Below, in pieces: positions 62,600 through 64,000 of a stretch of 64,000 bases of DNA. The notes beneath the pieces were generated by a model that saw only the letters and a program-made list of their open reading frames with translations, was not told where the DNA came from and did not search any database. The stretch covers positions 1 to 64,000 of the forward strand of contig JAVBYO010000027.1 of NCBI GenBank assembly GCA_030823955.1, written 5' to 3'. Source of the DNA: Gallionellaceae bacterium. Lineage in GTDB: Bacteria > Pseudomonadota > Gammaproteobacteria > Burkholderiales > Gallionellaceae. The position numbers were made by a program, and so were the translations under genes. Within the stretch, counting starts at the first letter, position 1. Every line of letters starts with the position of its first letter.

Positions 62600-63166
62600 A
62601 TGTACAGATCATTACCCTTCATATTCGCCCTGTTCACATTGCCCGCATGGGCCGACGACATCACCAAACTTCAGGAAGAGAGCCGTGCCGTGGCGCTCCC
62701 GTTCATGAAACAACTCATGGGCGAGAATCAGAAAGCCGTGAGTGAAGGCGGCCCGGCATCAGCGGTCGGCGTGTGCAAGACGATCGCCCCCAAAGCCGCT
62801 GCCGACATCTCGCGCAAACAAGGCTGGAAACTGACCCGCGTTTCACTGAAAGTCCGCAATCCCCTGCTCGGCACAGCCGACGCATGGGAACAAAAAGTAT
62901 TGCAGGGTTTTGAAGCCCGTCTGGCCAAAGGCGAGAAAGCGGACGCGATGGAATTCGCCGAGATCGTCAAAGAACCCGCCGGTAACAGCTTCCGTTATAT
63001 GAAAGCGATCGCGTTGCAACCCGGCTGCGTCAGCTGCCACGGCAACGCGGAACAGATCCCTGCCGATGTCAAAGCGCGCCTGGCGGAAGAATATCCCCAC
63101 GACCAAGCGACAGGTTATGCCCCCGGACAGATCCGCGGCGGCCTGAGTATCAAACGCGCACTGTAA
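62600..63166 (+). CDS. DUF3365 haem-containing periplasmic protein
   Basis: 188 residues, signal peptide (MYRSLPFIFALFTLPAWADD) and one CXXCH (CVSCHGNAEQIP) near the C-terminus; DUF3365/Tll0287-like fold with RAVALPFMKQLM. Redox sensor or electron-transfer role is unknown. AGAGGA upstream. Confidence 0.82.
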   Translation: MYRSLPFIFALFTLPAWADDITKLQEESRAVALPFMKQLMGENQKAVSEGGPASAVGVCKTIAPKAAADISRKQGWKLTRVSLKVRNPLLGTADAWEQKVLQGFEARLAKGEKADAMEFAEIVKEPAGNSFRYMKAIALQPGCVSCHGNAEQIPADVKARLAEEYPHDQATGYAPGQIRGGLSIKRAL

Positions 63167-63178
63167 CCATCCGCCGTC

Positions 63179-63210
63179 CGGTATCGCATTGCCCCGGCTG
63201 TGCGATACCG
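63179..63210 (+). terminator. Perfect 10-bp hairpin after the DUF3365 gene
   Basis: CGGTATCGCA (63179-63188) and its inverse (63201-63210) flank a 12-base loop. No T-run follows, so the terminator call is weak; it may be a stabilising structure or a site. Confidence 0.5.
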
Positions 63211-63271
63211 CGCACCGGCCTGTATCCACAGGCCTCCGCAGCAACTATCCTGCCCCAAAAATAATCCCCCT

Positions 63272-63344
63272 CCCCATCGGGGTTATATCCCTACCCACCC
63301 GATGTGGCTATAGACACCCCAAGGTGTGATTGCGCCTAATAGCG
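63272..63344 (+). promoter_or_regulatory. Promoter and conserved leader of the SQR-like gene
   Basis: Distal CCCCATCGGGGTTAT (63272-63286), 22 bases with proximal ACCCGATGTGGC, TATAGA at 63309-63314 and then a leader with GATTGCGCCTAATAGCG (63328-63344), which is identical to the soeA leader at the same distance from its -10. Confidence 0.78.
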
Positions 63345-63429
63345 CCACTCGCAAAAGCTCGCGCGGCACCCCGTTTTGCATGATGCGCCGGGGTAATGTT
63401 ATCAACCAAAATTCTAAGAAGGGATGGAC

Positions 63430-64000
63430 ATGGCACACATCGTAATCATGGGAGCGGGGATAGGCGGCATGCCGGCGGCCTACGAAATGCGCGACAAGCT
63501 GGACAAGCAACACCGCGTGACGGTGGTCTCGAACAGCGAGAACTTCCACTTCGTCCCGTCCAACCCCTGGGTCGGCGTCAAATGGCGCGAGCGCAAACAG
63601 ATCGAATTCCCGGTGCGCACCTATCTGGAGCGCAAAGGCATCGACTTCATCTCCACCGGCGTGAAACGTGTCCACCCCGAGCAGAACCAGCTTGAACTCA
63701 ACGACGGCAAGATGCTCGCTTACGACTATCTGGTGATCGCCACCGGCCCCAAGCTGGCTTTCGAAGAGATCGAAGGCCTGGGGCCACACGGCGGCCACAC
63801 CTATTCCGTGTGCCATGTCGACCACGCCATGAAGTCACACGACGAGTGGGACCATTTCTGCAAACATCCCGGCCCCATCGTGGTCGGTGCCGTACAGGGT
63901 GCCTCCTGCTTCGGCCCCGCATATGAATACGCCTTCATCATGGAGACCGACCTGCGCAAGCGCAAGATCCGCGACAAGGTACCGATGACCTTCGTCACCT
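63430..64000 (+). CDS. SQR-like FAD-dependent oxidoreductase (partial)
   Basis: 190 residues visible, cut by the window edge. FAD site IVIMGAGIGGMPAAYEMRD, then NFHFVPSNPWVGVKW, a segment seen in sulfide:quinone oxidoreductases (SqrF/SqrD-like types), and YDYLVIATGPKLAFEEIEGL. Cys in VVGAVQGASCFGP and others may fit the redox pair. Start at 63430 (AAGGG upstream) over an ATG 6 bases earlier. No signal peptide. Confidence 0.82.
   Translation, partial: MAHIVIMGAGIGGMPAAYEMRDKLDKQHRVTVVSNSENFHFVPSNPWVGVKWRERKQIEFPVRTYLERKGIDFISTGVKRVHPEQNQLELNDGKMLAYDYLVIATGPKLAFEEIEGLGPHGGHTYSVCHVDHAMKSHDEWDHFCKHPGPIVVGAVQGASCFGPAYEYAFIMETDLRKRKIRDKVPMTFVT

Overview
The window reads as a chemolithotrophic sulfur-oxidising betaproteobacterium, probably of the Nitrosomonadales (Gallionellaceae/Sulfuricellaceae type). 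This is inferred from gene content: a complete reverse-type dsr operon, a sox set without soxCD, soeABC, a flavocytochrome c sulfide dehydrogenase and a sulfide:quinone-type oxidoreductase, all with betaproteobacterial-looking relatives. It looks like a chromosomal segment; no phage, transposase or CRISPR array is visible.

Layout. (1) 1-10.8 kb, minus strand: a type I secretion locus with the N-terminus of a large Thr-rich repeat protein (cut by the window edge), an HlyD adaptor, an unusual tandem-fused ABC exporter, a LuxR-type regulator with an ATPase-like part, and a TolC-like lipoprotein carrying two C-terminal SPOR-like repeats. (2) 11-13.8 kb: HDOD protein, methyltransferase, thioredoxin and a hypothetical protein. 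(3) 13.8-21.4 kb: molybdenum cofactor genes (mogA, moeA, mobA, mobB, moaE, moaD, moaC, moaA) with a rhodanese, a hydrolase and a cyclic-nucleotide-binding protein. (4) 21.4-37.1 kb, minus: dsrABEFHCMKLJOPN followed by a DUF4202 protein, cysG (siroheme), a secreted protein, an ankyrin protein and a small protein. (5) 37.4-42.3 kb, plus: a divergent operon with a small unknown protein, a Cas6/Cmx6-like protein, a cysteine-less DsrC homologue, an unknown protein, a TauD-like dioxygenase, a chemoreceptor and a metallo-beta-lactamase-fold protein. (6) 42.4-52.2 kb, minus: DUF302 protein, soxB-X-A-Z-Y, a FadL-like porin, dsrE2, tusA, fccBA and a second soxZY. (7) 52.2-59.1 kb, minus: universal stress protein, membrane protein, TauE/SafE exporter and soeCBA. 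(8) 59.2-64 kb, plus: histidine kinase, NarL-type response regulator, Crp/Fnr regulator, two c-type haem proteins and the start of an SQR-like gene.

How it fits together: Sox without SoxCD, Fcc and SQR would oxidise thiosulfate and sulfide to stored sulfane sulfur; TusA/DsrE2/DsrEFH/DsrC would carry it to DsrAB for oxidation to sulfite; SoeABC would oxidise sulfite to sulfate with a molybdenum cofactor made by the neighbouring mo genes; CysG and DsrN supply the siroheme amide; the TauE protein may export sulfite or sulfate.

The main non-gene signal is a shared promoter architecture before five sulfur transcription units (dsrA, tusA, the second soxY, soeA, sqr): an ACCC-N4-GGGTTAT palindrome, then a second ACCC-N5-GGG palindrome, then a TATAGAC-like -10 at fixed spacing. 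The distal palindrome resembles a NarL-type 7-2-7 site, and a NarL-family two-component system with a cysteine-rich GAF domain lies between two of these promoters. A second theme is a set of palindromic repeat elements of several unrelated families placed inside operons, one of them inside the mobA reading frame.
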